This document shows, piece after piece, positions 26,501-37,931 of a DNA stretch of 64,000 nucleotides. The notes beneath the pieces are model-generated. The model searched no databases, was not told the origin of the DNA, and was given only the letters and a program-made list of their open reading frames with translations. Origin of the DNA: Galbula dea (Eukaryota > Chordata > Aves > Piciformes > Galbulidae); NCBI GenBank assembly GCA_013399015.1, contig VWZX01001688.1, positions 1,178,001-1,242,000 on the forward strand, read 5' to 3'. Position 1 is the stretch's first letter, and every line of letters begins with the position of its first letter. A program made the position numbers and the translations under genes.

Positions 26501-29500
26501 CATGAAAGCAGCAGGCTGAAACTCACCAGAGCCTTTAAGCATATATTAAGTTTTTCTGTTAATTAAGTGGTTTCGGACATTCAGCATTGAAGAAATATTT
26601 TATTAGCATGAAGAAGCACATATTTTAGTTTCTAAAGGACTAGACCACACAGTAAGACAATCTCCACAGCTACCCTCTTACGAAGATGCATGCTGTACAC
26701 ACTTCCTCATTAACAATGTACATATTTTTTAAATCAGTGCAACATGTATGAGAATTTCATAAGTTATCTGGAACTCAGTCGCCCTCTAGTTCCTCAGAAT
26801 CATAGCAGAATTTCAGCTTTAATGTGTTGAGAAGTATCACAAAGTTTTCCTACAGATAAACTCATGAGGCAAAATGCTTTCAGTAGTAGAGCATTGGATT
26901 TATAGCACTGCATTACTTATCTTCACATCTAATCATACTCACTCAATGAGCACAAGAGCTTCAGACATTGCCTCTTCAAAATGATTTTAAATAAACCATC
27001 AAGTGATAGAAATGCAACAGTTGATTTGGGGTTTTTTGATTGTGATTAACGGCTCTTAATGAAGTCAGTCCCATATTCTTGCATCCCATAGATACATCTG
27101 CAATAACCCACATAATATGAAATGCAATGTATTTTGTTATGAAGAGTGAAAACATACCAAAGAAAGGTGGAATTAAACACTTTTATTGCAGTTTACATGA
27201 CATTCTCAGCCTGGGAACATCTGTTAGGTAAGCAGAAACTTAATAACGCCTGAGACAGCATCGCTTTCATAGTGCTTTAGCAAGTCACCCGAGACTTCTA
27301 AGGTCTGAATACAAGTTTCTAGTTTTCTTTTATATCCATTGAAGAGTACCCTCTTAGAACTCTTCTGGAAGAGTTCTTCCTAAATGTAGTTTGCTATTTA
27401 AAGAATGTAGACAGATACTGACACTAAGTCCAAGGACAATTGAAACATTTATGGTTTCCTTTAGTCAAGAACTGAAAGCACCCTAAACCCCAAAGAACCA
27501 GATCACGCAAGCGAGAGCACGGGTGCCTGATGTTCCACTTCTGGAAAGTCTCATGCACATACTCTGAACACAACAGTATTCAGTACCCTAAATCTAGAAC
27601 CAGTCACAAAAGGAACAGAAACTCTAGCCACATTTTAAAATTCGTTGTATAGCTTCGCTGGCTTAAGAATTATCATGTGTTAAATGTGGCAGTGAAGGCT
27701 GATCAGCTAATATTTGAAGGGGCTTTGGACAATGACAAATAATAAATTATTTAGTTATATCAAATCTTAAATATTTATCTATCCTTTCTTGCTATTTATC
27801 TCATCTAGTGCCACTTATTCCAAGTTTTCTAGATTGTAAATTCATGCACAGTTAAGCTCAGCAAGCATAACAATGTACTTCCTTCTGTTGATTATATATC
27901 ACTACCCATAAACTTTAAAAACTCAGCATATTGCTTCATAGGTTATATCCTGGTTTTAAACTGTTTTCTGTGTTTTACTCTGTGTATTTCACGCTAGTTA
28001 TTGGAATGGTACTAGTGTCTCTTTCAAGAAATCTTACGATTAATATTTAAGATACTGCAGTGCTCCTTCTCAGCAAGCAACCCACAAATACCACTGTTAG
28101 GTTCCTACTGCTCCTATCACTATGCTAGGTTTTGTTGGTATTAGCAGCCTGAAAACAAGCAAGTGATATAAAACCAAGAAGTCAAAGCTAATCTCAAGCG
28201 GTTCTGTCACGTCCATTTTTGCCACCATAGCTGCATTGTCTCCATTCTGTATCAGGAACATGCAATCAGAGATACAGATGTTCAGTCAAACAGAAACCAC
28301 AGTATAAACATACTCATCCTGGTAGCGATGCTAAGATTGAGAAATCAGGGCTAACTGAATTTGATAAGAAACTTAAATCTAAAATAAATCTTTCATACCT
28401 TTCATAAGGGAACTGAGGGACTTCCCTTAGCACGTAAGGCAGAAATACTTAAATTATATCAAAAGACTCCAAAGAATATTTGAGGAATTCTGTGCAGAAA
28501 TTTGATTAAGCAGGTAACTGATAAATAGAGAAAATCTTGGAATTGGTTTCTTTTCAAGCTTAGCATTTAGTACTACTCCACTGAACACTCAGAGGAATAT
28601 GGGGTTCTAACAAGTAACAACACTTTTTAAAATAAGAACATGGGAAGCATTATATATTTTACACTTCAACAATCCAAACAAGTACAACCTGATCACAGAG
28701 GGCTGATTTAGAAAATCAGGGATCACTGGCGTTCAGCCAGCCTACACCTTTGCTCCATGGGAGAAAGGAGTTATATAGAGCTCTCCTCCCTCTCCAGTGT
28801 CTGTCCAATCTGTTAAGCTTCTCACAAGGTTTCACAGCTTTACTAGGTATTGTATTACTGTTCTTTGAAATGGCTATTGTAAGGATCTTCTGCTCGAGAT
28901 CACTAGAAACAAGTGACACAACACACTATCTTGTAAGGAGACAAAGAGAAATCACAGGCTTTCTCAAAGTCTTAGGTCCTGAAGAAGGAATTTCATTTGG
29001 CTTAGCATCTAATTCCAGGAGACTAATTCAGACTTCCCTTATGTGGGAAGTAATTATTTTAGATTATAGATCATCTTAGTCTTTTCCTCAAGAATCTTCC
29101 TAGGGAGTTCCTGTGTTATGTTTTCAGGATAAATCCCTAAGAGTAGAAAATGCTGATGTTTAACAGCTCCCAACAATATGGAAAGAAAACCAGGTCCTCA
29201 ATCTCTACAAAAATTGCCAAAGACTTACATGAGGAAAGTGTTTCATTTAAGGTTGAGCTTTTAAGCTATGCTGGTGCCAAGGTCCTCTGTTTGTTTCTTC
29301 TTTCTTTTTTAATAGGTCTTTAATAGTTCTGTAATGTTGCTACTTGCAAATCTATCTTCTGGAGGAAGGGAAGAAAGATTGTTGCTAGCTAATAGAAATT
29401 CTGTTTTATTTATCAGCCATTTTCAAGTTTTTAAAATTTAATATAACATTTATTTTCTTTTAATGTCTCCATTCTTGCAATGATTGGTAAAAAGTATTGA

Positions 29501-29628
29501 AGTCTCTGAAAATTATTTTTGTCATTTTGAAAATGACAGTAACTATCAAGTCTTTTTGGTTCTTTTTAAACTGCAGCAATAATACAAGATAAAAGCAGGA
29601 TGAACTCATAATTCAGGGTTGTGGTGTT

Positions 29629-29662
29629 GTTTTTTGTTTTTGTTTTTTTTTTTTTTTTTTTT
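29629..29662. repeat. poly-T tract with G interruptions
   Basis: T-runs interrupted by single G residues end in 20 consecutive T at 29643-29662. This is a simple repeat with no recognisable retrocopy body next to it. Confidence 0.75.
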
Positions 29663-32600
29663 CATCGCCCCATAACTTCAGCCATAGCTTTAATGAGAAT
29701 AAACAGCAGTGGCTGAAGCACAGTATGCAGTCACACTTTAGAACATTGGTCTGTTCTAAAAAGTTTCCTCATTAATTGCACTAAGCAATAAGCTACTGCC
29801 ATTGTTGAATGCATTGTTGAAGCTTTTATGTTCTGAAGCTGGTGATGTTAGCCGGACACTACAAATACTTATACAGCTGCAGTCAGGAAGATTCAGAAAG
29901 TCACAAGGATCATCTAAACCTAGATTAAGCCTTTCCCTACACCACAGTAAATGCATTCGTCAGTTAACAAGCAAGTTTGTATTACACGCAGCCATCTGAT
30001 AGAAAAGGACTTAATATGCCTCTAATCTCTTGCATAACAGCTCATTAAAAGGTGAACAAAAGCTTTTAATAAGAGAAACATAAGACAGACTCAAAGTTAA
30101 CCAGAAAATTACAGGAGGAGTTAATTGAGGCTACAGCACTTTCCTACAGTTCACTGCTGGAATACTTGCTTAACAAAACAAGGACAAATCCCAATTCAAC
30201 AGCAGTGCCTGAAAGAACAGAAGAGATATCAAGATATGCATTAAGTATTTAAAATAGTCTCCAGTATTCTTTATGGATATGAAAAGAATATAATGAATTC
30301 TTCACTGCTTGAGGGGAACATTTTTGTCTTGCCAGATAACAGATTTCCAAAGAATGATATTTACATTTTCCTACAACCTGTAATTTCCTCATTTATCACT
30401 TGTTAGGACCCAAAGACCTTTTACTACACATAGGATGTTTGCGTATGTTTAATGATCCTTTTATCAAACAAACGTCACAGTCTGAATGAGGAAATTAGTT
30501 AATATTGCTGATGTTGCTAATTTAACACCATTAATATCACACTGTGAACAGCTACAGACCCTACAGCATCTTGTATTATAGTGAAGCTCTACTGCTTGCA
30601 AGTCTGTCCTCCAGCAGACAGCACCGAGCGACAATCCACGAAAATATCACATGCAAGGAAATTCAATAAAATTTTTTGAAGACTACTCCAATTCTGTAGT
30701 TAGACTACCAGACAAGTGTGACTAAAACCAGATCATTTGATAAAGATTTAGAGGCATTAATTGGAACTCACTTGGCTATACTCTTACAGCTGCTTCCACT
30801 TTTATCAGTGTGCTAGGATTTGGAGCAGTCAGAAGGGAACCCAAGTGGATCACAGAAACTACAGCACCATGGTATTTCTAGACAGACAGCAAGTTCCAAA
30901 GACTTACTCAATGAATTAGATGGCAGAAGACACTGCAGTGTTGTCTTCGGTTGCAACTATGCCTTTTCACCCTTCTATACGCACAACTGAGATACACTTT
31001 GTAATCTGTCTCCACACACTATCCATAAAAAAAGCGCCTAGGAGCAGAACCATTTAACTTTTCTCTAAGCCACTGAACTCTTCTACATGATTCCTCTGAC
31101 AAAGAAAGTCTTTAGAAAGTCCATCAAATGCTGCCATTACTGCAACATAGGGGAAAGTAAAACTCGATAAAGACTAAAAGGTAAATTAGTTTAAAGAGAA
31201 CTAATAACACACAAACCCAGTTGTGCGTGGAACATACCCAAAAATAAGGGGGCTGGAAGGCAGTTGTTCAGGACTTGTACGAAAAACCTGCAAGAAGTTT
31301 TCCTTATTCAGTTTCAAGACTGTAAACAGCATAAGCTTCTGACACATTTCAGCATCTGTAAGAACCACAATCTTTTCTTCCCAATATTACTAGGAAACAC
31401 AAGTTCTTAAATACACTGATCTAATGCTAATTATTATTTAATCTGGGTATCCAGGCAATAAGTTAGTCATAGAGATGGTCAGGACTGTCAGATCACAAGC
31501 AGAACCATTGTATACAGTACTTCCTACCTCAGAGATCAGTAATTTCAGCCTTTTACAATGACTGCTGCCTGCCTAAGATCTTCAAATAAGGCAGGCAATT
31601 CAATTGCTTTCTTTTTAGGAACCTGAAATAAGGTACTGCATATATCTAAATGGGACGTGTGTTTCTGGAGCAAAGAGACTTCATCCAATATTTATGTCTT
31701 GTGAGGTATTGATATTTACAGATGTGTCCCCACCACCATAAGGTTATTACCTTCATTTTAGACTACTATATGCAGAATAGAGACAACTCTGCAGCCTAAC
31801 AGATACATTTTATTTTGATACTCTTCCAACAGTCCATTAAATATGGCTAATTAGTATTAGTGATTACACACCAAAACTTATTTCAACCACAAACTGTTTG
31901 AACTCCTTGAACTGTGAGCTGCTAAACTAATTTTACTGTGGAATGTGAACCAATGCTAGAAAATACAAACCAAAATACAAAATAACAAACTGATATCTAG
32001 AGTAAGTTCATTGTAGATATTAACTATATAAATTTCTACATAAAGCAGAGGAAGAAAATATCTTTGCTACAAGACAAGGTTACAGATGCTAATACGCCAC
32101 TGTATGTATTTCTTAAGTTGTCATTTAGTTACCTCAATTTTTGTGCAAAAGTTGAGAAAATAAAAATATTGATGTAGGAACTACCTGCATCATGAAGGTT
32201 CCAAGCATAAAATAAAGTACTGTGAAACTAAGTGAAGTCACACCTGCTTTATGAATCTCATTCAGCTTTACAGACAGTTTCACTTGTCCAGTTTCCTAGA
32301 TTCTGTTGCTGGATCTTTCACACTAGTTACGTTTTCTTTACTGCCATTCTATTCTCAGCACCAAATCAAACTTCAAACCACAGCCAAATTGCAGAAAGAT
32401 ATTATTTCTAACACTTCAATTGGAAATTTTGCTAGCAGGACTTGGAAAATAAGAACACAGATACACATCCTTGTACTTTCTTTACATATGCGTACTCACG
32501 TGCATACAGACACACACACAGAGCTCACTCTAGGTTAAACTTGTGAACTACTGCATTCACTTTAAAAAGAAATATAAATAAAAAAGCCATACCTAAGTAT

Positions 32601-34335
32601 ATACACAACTGTGCTAACACAGAAAACAAAAGTTTCCATTTAACGGTGGTACAGATCACAGTAGAAACTAACATGCAAAGATCACATAAATCGTGCCTGA
32701 TGGATCTCAAAGCAGCTGCACGATATGAGCATATACTTCACTTGTTACAAGAACACTAGAACTCACAAGTACCTTTACAATAGGAAAGAGAAATATTTGT
32801 TTTCTAATGCATTCTTACTGTATCAGAAGCAACACTTTTTTAGACACTGCTTCTTGCTGGAGACCTTTGCAACATCTGTATTTGTAGAAAGGCATAATTA
32901 TATCTATTATTGAGATAAGTTCAAAGTAACATTTATGGAATTCAGAAATATTACAGATCTTCTCTCCTCCTACAGAGGTCAACTGCTAATTAGAAAATTA
33001 TCTTGTCAAACTTACACTATCATTACAGAATTTCTCCCCACATACTGGTTGGGTGAAGGGTAAAGTGGAATGGTGGGGATAGGCAGAGGAGACACAGTCA
33101 CAAGCAACAAATTATCTTGAAAATTTCAGATGATTTGCAAAAGTTAAACAAAAATCCAAGACTACAAGAGACTAATACTAAAGGTGAACAGGGGAAAGAA
33201 AGCAAAACAAACCAAACAAAAACTCCCAACAAGTAAACCCAACTTACTACAGCTTTTCAGGTTTCAAATTAAATCATGGCTTGTACTGCAATGAACCCAA
33301 GATATTCTCAAACACATGAGCATTCTGGAACATCCAGTTTTATATTGGAAATGTAGGCCTGGATCTCATTCTCCAGACCATCCACTCCAGCCCAAGAAAC
33401 TGGCACAGTATATTGATAAAAATGAGAATGTGTTCTGTCAAGGATACTGCAAGAGACAATTTCAAAGGCAGGCTTTATCTGCTCTTCATGGAAACTGGCA
33501 AATACATGGAGCATTCTTCAGGGAAGTATGATCTCACCAACATCTTTAACCAAAATTCTCTGATGTGTTTGTAGCAGTTCTTGATCTTACTTTTACTCTG
33601 TTCTGAACTTCATAACAAGACTACATCTTCAGGTGGCTAAGGATATTGAGAGGAAAAATGTGTTCCCCTGAGGGGGTACAATTAACTGGAAAATATTTTA
33701 ATCATTCTAGGCTATCTACAGAGCAAGAAGTTAGAGCTGTCTGGAATTCAAATTAATTACCTCTAAAAACAATTTCTAAGGGAAGACGAAACAAATTCAC
33801 ACCCTTTCCAACTTGCATATTTCTTTGAGATATTAAGTATTAAATCTAGCATCTCAAAAATACCTATCTGCTATTAAACAGCAAAAGTATTTGCTTTATT
33901 CTATCACCTTATTTCTCATTCACAGAGAAGGGTCTTCCTCATTCACATACCTAAATCAGTTATATTTGCAAATGTGGTATCATCAAGTATGCTTGATTGT
34001 CTATTTTGTAGATAAGCAGCCACAATTCTTGTTATCTGGGAATCATGTATCAGAAATGCTTGAAAGGAGGTCACCACAGTAGAATATATAGGCTTTCTTA
34101 ATAAAAAAACATGCAGAGCATCATCTATTCTAACTTAACATTTTGTTGAATGAAATTATATTAGCTACCTAGTAGAAAAACTATCAATATTTTTCTATCC
34201 ATTTAGAAGAAGTGATGGAGGATCTGGTACTGAAAGACTAAACTAATCAGGATCGTTTTACAGAGCAAGGGCAAACACTTTCAGATAGAAATCACCTTAA
34301 ATATTAAATAATAATCACCTGGCAAGGACTCTCAA

Positions 34336-34360
34336 GGGGGGGGGGAGGGAGGAGAGGAAG
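34336..34360. repeat. G10 run within a purine tract
   Basis: Ten consecutive G at 34336-34345 continue as a pure G/A tract to about 34,360. A similar purine run (ggagagaagagaaggaagga) starts at 34,921. Such tracts can form unusual DNA structures and are prone to sequencing error. There is no coding content. Confidence 0.7.
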
Positions 34361-35544
34361 TATTATAGCCAAAACACAAATAACTATATTTTTTGAATGA
34401 GACTAAACCAAACACATACAAAACCCTCCACATTCAAACCACAAAACATCTGTAATAAGAAAATTCCACCTTGCCTTGAATTCCATGATTTGTGCTTAAG
34501 AGAATCCAGAGTATATCTGAACTTCCCAATAAAGATTAAAAATAAAGCTGTCCTATTTACACTAATATTTTAAGTGTTGTCCTAAACCTCTCTTATATGC
34601 CATTTCCCTACCCACAGACCCAAGTATAACAGTTAAGGTAAAATTGAGAAAGACGGTAGGGGGGTTAGTTTAGTTCTTGTGTAGTACACTTGATCTTTTA
34701 AGTTTCACTGCTGCAGGAGGTGTTATGAAATGCAAGAATCAACTGAATTCTACTAAGAACATTGACTTGGAGAACTCTCATAATAATGCTTAATCAAAAC
34801 AACATCCTTACACATGTTAGTTTTAATTCTGCATAATGAGAAACTCGAGAGAAACACTGAACAGTAGCAAGAACAAACTACAGAAGAATGTATTTATGTA
34901 AATTCATTATAATTATATTCGGAGAGAAGAGAAGGAAGGAGAGAAGATTGTTATGTATATAGCTAGCACTAAACCAATTACTCCAGTTGCAGCCTTTGGA
35001 GAACTTAATCACATACTGTAGTACCCAAGTTCTTAAAGCATGGTCCACCATGCTTTACCTCTCTCACAGGCATTGAGCTTAAAAGCTATTGCACTGCAGA
35101 TTAATTTTGGAATGCAGCTGACACCTAACACATTAAAGGGCTTTTCATAACTACTCTCTGACGGCATAAGACGACATTCACCATTAATAGCAAAGACATT
35201 ATTACTTATTGCTATGGCAAAAGAGAAGAAAAAACCATCATCTTTTCACCAACAATTTCTGGGTTTAATCTACTGAACATAACACTAGTCACACACAGAA
35301 AAGCAAGTGCATATATGCATTCATTCACAAGTCTGCAGGCTGGAGAAAGCAAGGGAGAGGACACAGAAGCTGCACCTCTGCACAGTTTCATATCAGACAT
35401 AACACTTCAAAGCAGAACCTGAAAAAATAAAAGCTAATTAGAGACCTACCTAGAACTGTACCACATCTGTGTCTGGAGCCCAGCAGTGCTGTTGAACAGC
35501 CAAGCACACAACGAGGAAGAAGTTTTTAAGTGCAGTACATGTTA

Positions 35545-35612
35545 TTTTCCAGCCCTGCCACTGCCTCACTGCATGACCTTGGGCAAGCCACTTCCCCGTA
35601 TCTCAGCTCCCA
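35545..35612 (+). mobile_element. MIR-like (CORE-SINE) fragment
   Basis: The segment contains 'ctgccactgcctcactgcat', 'gaccttgggcaagccacttc' and then a 'tctcagctccc' block. Order and spacing match the conserved core of MIR/CORE-SINEs (small tRNA-derived elements) in sense orientation. The tRNA-like head and the 3' tail are not recognisable. It lies about 200 bases from the CpG island. Identification is by remembered consensus. Confidence 0.55.
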
Positions 35613-35952
35613 CCTGACAGCCTCCCCCTGCACAGAGCACCGACACGAAAACTCAGGAATTATTCACCACAAAGCGACCCTTCACCAGCGAAGCGTGGGA
35701 GGGAAGGCGATGGGAGTTCCTCACTTGTATGAGATTAAAATCTCCTCCACACTGATTTAGCCTCCTGACCGCAGGAGGATCTCCCCCAAACCCTCCCCGT
35801 TTCGCTGCTGTACGTGCTCAACCGGAGAAGAAGCCGGCTCGCCCAACCCAACTCCACACTGCAATCGGGATAGCCAAGCCCTCCGGGCCTCCCACCCCCA
35901 CAGCCAGAACCCTCCCGGCGGCCCCAGCCCGGCTGCGCACGGAGGCGGCGTT

Positions 35953-35984
35953 ACTTACAGCACCCGCCAGTCGGAAACTCACAG
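35953..35984 (-). other. candidate splice donors of a leftward noncoding first exon
   Basis: Reading the minus strand, CCT|GTGAGT (intron GT at 35982-35981) and GCT|GTAAGT (GT at 35958-35957) lie 24 bases apart on the left flank of the CpG core. Both match positions +1 to +6 of the vertebrate donor; the exon side of each is weak. They would end a minus-strand 5' UTR exon starting inside the island. This fits the C>G skew of the + strand further left. Which one is used, if either, cannot be told. Confidence 0.4.
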
Positions 35985-36183
35985 GTGGCCCGCTCCGCCG
36001 AGCGGCAGCTGAGAGGCAAACGGCTTCCCAGGGCGGAGGTCGCCTCAGCTCCACGCGGGAAGCGAGCGAGCCGAGCTGACTGTGGGCGATCCGCTCCCTG
36101 CCGCGGGGTCGCGCAGCTCCGGCCGCTGCTGTCGCCCTCCCTGCGCGGGGCCGGCTCCTTCCCGCCCTTCCTCCCGCCACCGG

Positions 36184-36188
36184 CCAAT
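36184..36188 (+). promoter_or_regulatory. CCAAT box in the CpG island
   Basis: CCAAT in the context cggCCAATgcg, near the middle of the island, is a typical NF-Y site. The motif works in either orientation, so it does not show the direction of transcription. It is a motif match only. Confidence 0.45.
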
Positions 36189-36383
36189 GCGGGCCGCAGC
36201 AAGGAGCCAGCTTTAACCATCTGTTGCGAGACGCCTCCTCCTAACGCTGCCACCTCCCTTGCCAGGGGACTCCCGCCCAAGCACCCCGCCGAGGAAGTGA
36301 GTAGCCACAAGAGAGCTTTAGTCTACGCCCCCCCCCACGCCGAAGAGTTCTTTGCCCTCGCGCACCCTCAGGGGCCGCGTCCG

Positions 36384-36392
36384 TTTCCCGCC
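36384..36392 (+). promoter_or_regulatory. E2F-like motif in the CpG island
   Basis: TTTCCCGCC matches the E2F consensus TTTSSCGC plus one base. It lies upstream of the plus-strand donor at 36,531. The pyrimidine-rich context makes a chance match quite possible. Confidence 0.3.
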
Positions 36393-36524
36393 TTCCCTCC
36401 TCCCTTCTCTCAGGGCTGCCACGCCCCTTTCTTCGCCCCCTCGAGGCTCGCGACTTTCACCTCAGCGGTCTGTACTTCGCGCCCTTTGCTCTCTTCCTCT
36501 CACAGCACCCCTCAGATCCCTCCC

Positions 36525-36536
36525 TGCTAGGTGAGC
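36525..36536 (+). other. candidate splice donor of a rightward first exon
   Basis: TAG|GTGAGC (intron GT at 36531-36532) matches the donor consensus at -2, -1 and +1 to +5. It would end a plus-strand first exon lying in the CpG island. The exon start cannot be fixed. The G>C skew of the + strand further right supports transcription in this direction. The CR1 3' end begins only about 95 bases downstream, so it would sit at the start of intron 1. Confidence 0.4.
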
Positions 36537-36707
36537 GACTTCCCACAGGCCGTCGCCGCCGCTGTGGGGTGGGGGAAGAGGACCGGGGCTGAGGTGGAGT
36601 GCCCCAGGCAGTCCCCCGTTAGGAGTTCACAGAATCACAGAATATTAGGAGTTGGAAGGGACCTCGAAAGATCATCCAGTCCAACCCCCCTGCCGCAGCA
36701 GGATTCC

Positions 36708-36866
36708 CTAGACCAGGTAACGCGGAAGCGTGTCCAGACGGGTTTTGAATATCTCCATAGAAGGAGACTCCACAACCTCTCTGGGCAGTCTGTACCTGTG
36801 CTCTGGCACCTGAACAGGGAAAAAATTCCTACCTGTGTTCACACGGAATCTCCTATGCTTCAGCTT
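36708..36866 (-). pseudogene. CR1 ORF2 C-terminal remnant beyond the TGA
   Basis: Directly after the TGA the same reading frame stays open for about 52 codons to a TAG at 36708-36710, and it keeps the CR1 tail signature LPREVVESPSMEIFKTRLD. Compared with the usual CR1 reading at this point, ggcaatggctgaaagctgaa looks as if one G was lost and one G gained a few bases later. That would create the stop but leave the downstream frame unchanged. This comparison rests on remembered family sequence. Confidence 0.65.
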
Positions 36867-37931
36867 TCAGCCATTGCCTCTTGTCCTGTCACTGGGCTCC
36901 ACTGAGAAGAGCCTGACCACATCGTCCCAACACACACCCTTCACATATTTAAAAGCAGAGATGAGGTCACCCCTTAGCCTCCTCTTCTCCAAGCTAAAGA
37001 GACCCAGTTCCCTCAGCCTTTCCTCATAAGGAAGATGTTCCAGCCCCTTCAGCATCTTTGTGGCTCTGCACTGGACTCGTTCAAGCAGTTCCCTATCCTT
37101 CTTAAACTGAGGGGCCCAGAACTGGATACAATATTCCAGATGTGGCCTCAACAGGGTAGAGTAAAGAGGAAGAAGAACCTCTCTTGACCTACTACCCACA
37201 CCCCTTTTAATCCACCCCAGAATCTCATTAGCCCTCTTGGCCACAAGAGCACACTGCTGGCTCATGTTCATCCTTCCATCCACCAGGACCCCCAGGTCCC
37301 TTTCCTCTTCACTTCTCTCCAACAGCTTAGCCCCCAACCTATACTCATACATGGGGTTGGTCTCTCCCATGTGCAAGACTCGACACTTGGCCTTACTGAA
37401 TCTCATTAAATTTCTCCCTGCCCAACTCTCCAGCGTGTCTAAGTCTCGCTGAATGGCAGCACAACCCTCCCGTGTGTCAGCCACTCCACCCAGTTTAGTG
37501 TCATCAGCAAACTTCCTGAGAGCACACTCTGTTCCCTCATCCAGCTCGTTAATGAATAGATTGAAAAGTACTGGTCCCAGTACTGACCCCTGAGGGACTC
37601 CACTAGACACAGGCCTCCAGCTAGAGTCCATCCCATTGACCACTACTCTCTGACTTCTGTCCTTCAACCAGTTCACAATCCACCTCACTACCCAATCAGC
37701 CAGACCACACTTCCTCAGTTTAGCTGCAAGGATGCTGTGGGAGACAGTGTCAAATGCTTTGCTAAAATCAAGATAAACCACATCCACCGCCCTACGCTCA
37801 TCTATCCACCTGGTTATGTCTTCATCAAAGGCTATCAGGTTGGTCAAACATGACTTCCCCTTGGTAAACCCATGCTGACTGCTCCCAATGACCCTCTTAT
37901 CCTTGATATGCCTAGAGACAGGTGAGGCCAC
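36867..37931 (-). pseudogene. CR1 ORF2 reverse transcriptase, truncated, 354 codons open
   Basis: This encodes the C-terminal part of a CR1 ORF2 protein, the enzyme that reverse-transcribes the element RNA at a nicked target. Counting from the GTG at 37931, motif A reads LDFSKAFD at residues 54-61, motif B SGVPQGSVLGP at 110-120 and the catalytic FADD at 141-144, so the active-site aspartates are intact. The later conserved blocks QFWAPQFKKDRELLERVQ (270-287) and LREL-LFSLEKRRLRGDL (306-322) follow. The GTG is only where the open frame begins, not a natural start, since the endonuclease and upstream RT are absent. The frame ends at a TGA (36867-36869) after EPSDRTRGNG. The same frame then continues open to a TAG at 36708-36710 with recognisable CR1 C-terminal sequence (RLPREVVESPSMEIFKTRLD). 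Confidence 0.9.

Larger units (their letters stand above)
1..35500. other. AT-rich noncoding DNA, probably introns of a leftward (minus-strand) transcript
   Basis: No open frame here has the length, composition or recognisable motifs of a conserved protein. The longest run to 134 codons or fewer, as chance gives in this much AT-rich DNA. In ten hand-picked 60-base lines the + strand has about 144 C and 98 G. In vertebrates the sense strand of transcribed DNA tends to be G+T rich, so this suggests transcription on the minus strand, away from the CpG island at 36 kb. The specific repeats and candidate exons I could find are listed separately; the rest shows nothing I can name. Calling it intronic is inference; it could also be partly intergenic. 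Confidence 0.5.
35790..36620. promoter_or_regulatory. CpG island, probable bidirectional promoter
   Basis: About 830 bases of GC-rich, CpG-dense DNA stand out from an AT-rich window with few CpGs. The segment has no TATA box. It has a CCAAT box (36184-36188), GC boxes (gggcgg at 36031, cccgccc at 36272), an ETS-like gaggaagtg at 36291 and an E2F-like TTTCCCGCC at 36384. Splice donors leave it in both directions. In vertebrates such islands mark 5' ends of genes. Open frames inside it overlap on both strands with Arg/Pro/Ala-rich composition and are best treated as GC-rich chance frames. The gene or genes served are unknown. Confidence 0.8.
36625..37931 (-). mobile_element. CR1 LINE retrotransposon, 5'-truncated
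   Basis: On the + strand the left edge reads tcacagaatcacagaat, the reverse complement of the short ATTCTGTG-type 3' repeats that end CR1 elements. It is followed by the reverse complement of the CR1 3' block (ggttggactggatgatct, ggtcccttccaact). The element therefore runs on the minus strand with its 3' end at about 36,628. The body encodes the C-terminal part of ORF2, entering just before HIKDK in the RT region. Sequence beyond about 37,930 no longer resembles CR1, so ORF1, the endonuclease and part of the RT are missing. Such 5' truncation is usual for this family, which also often lacks clear target-site duplications; I see none here. Confidence 0.92.

Noticed and set aside
35985..36530. 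181-codon open frame on + and 120/119-codon frames on - in the CpG island
   Set aside because: GC-rich DNA lacks stop codons. The peptides are Arg/Ala/Pro/Ser-rich, overlap on both strands and match nothing I know. They are best read as untranslated first-exon and promoter sequence.
36531..36905. 124-codon open frame on the + strand
   Set aside because: Most of it is the antisense of the CR1 3' region.
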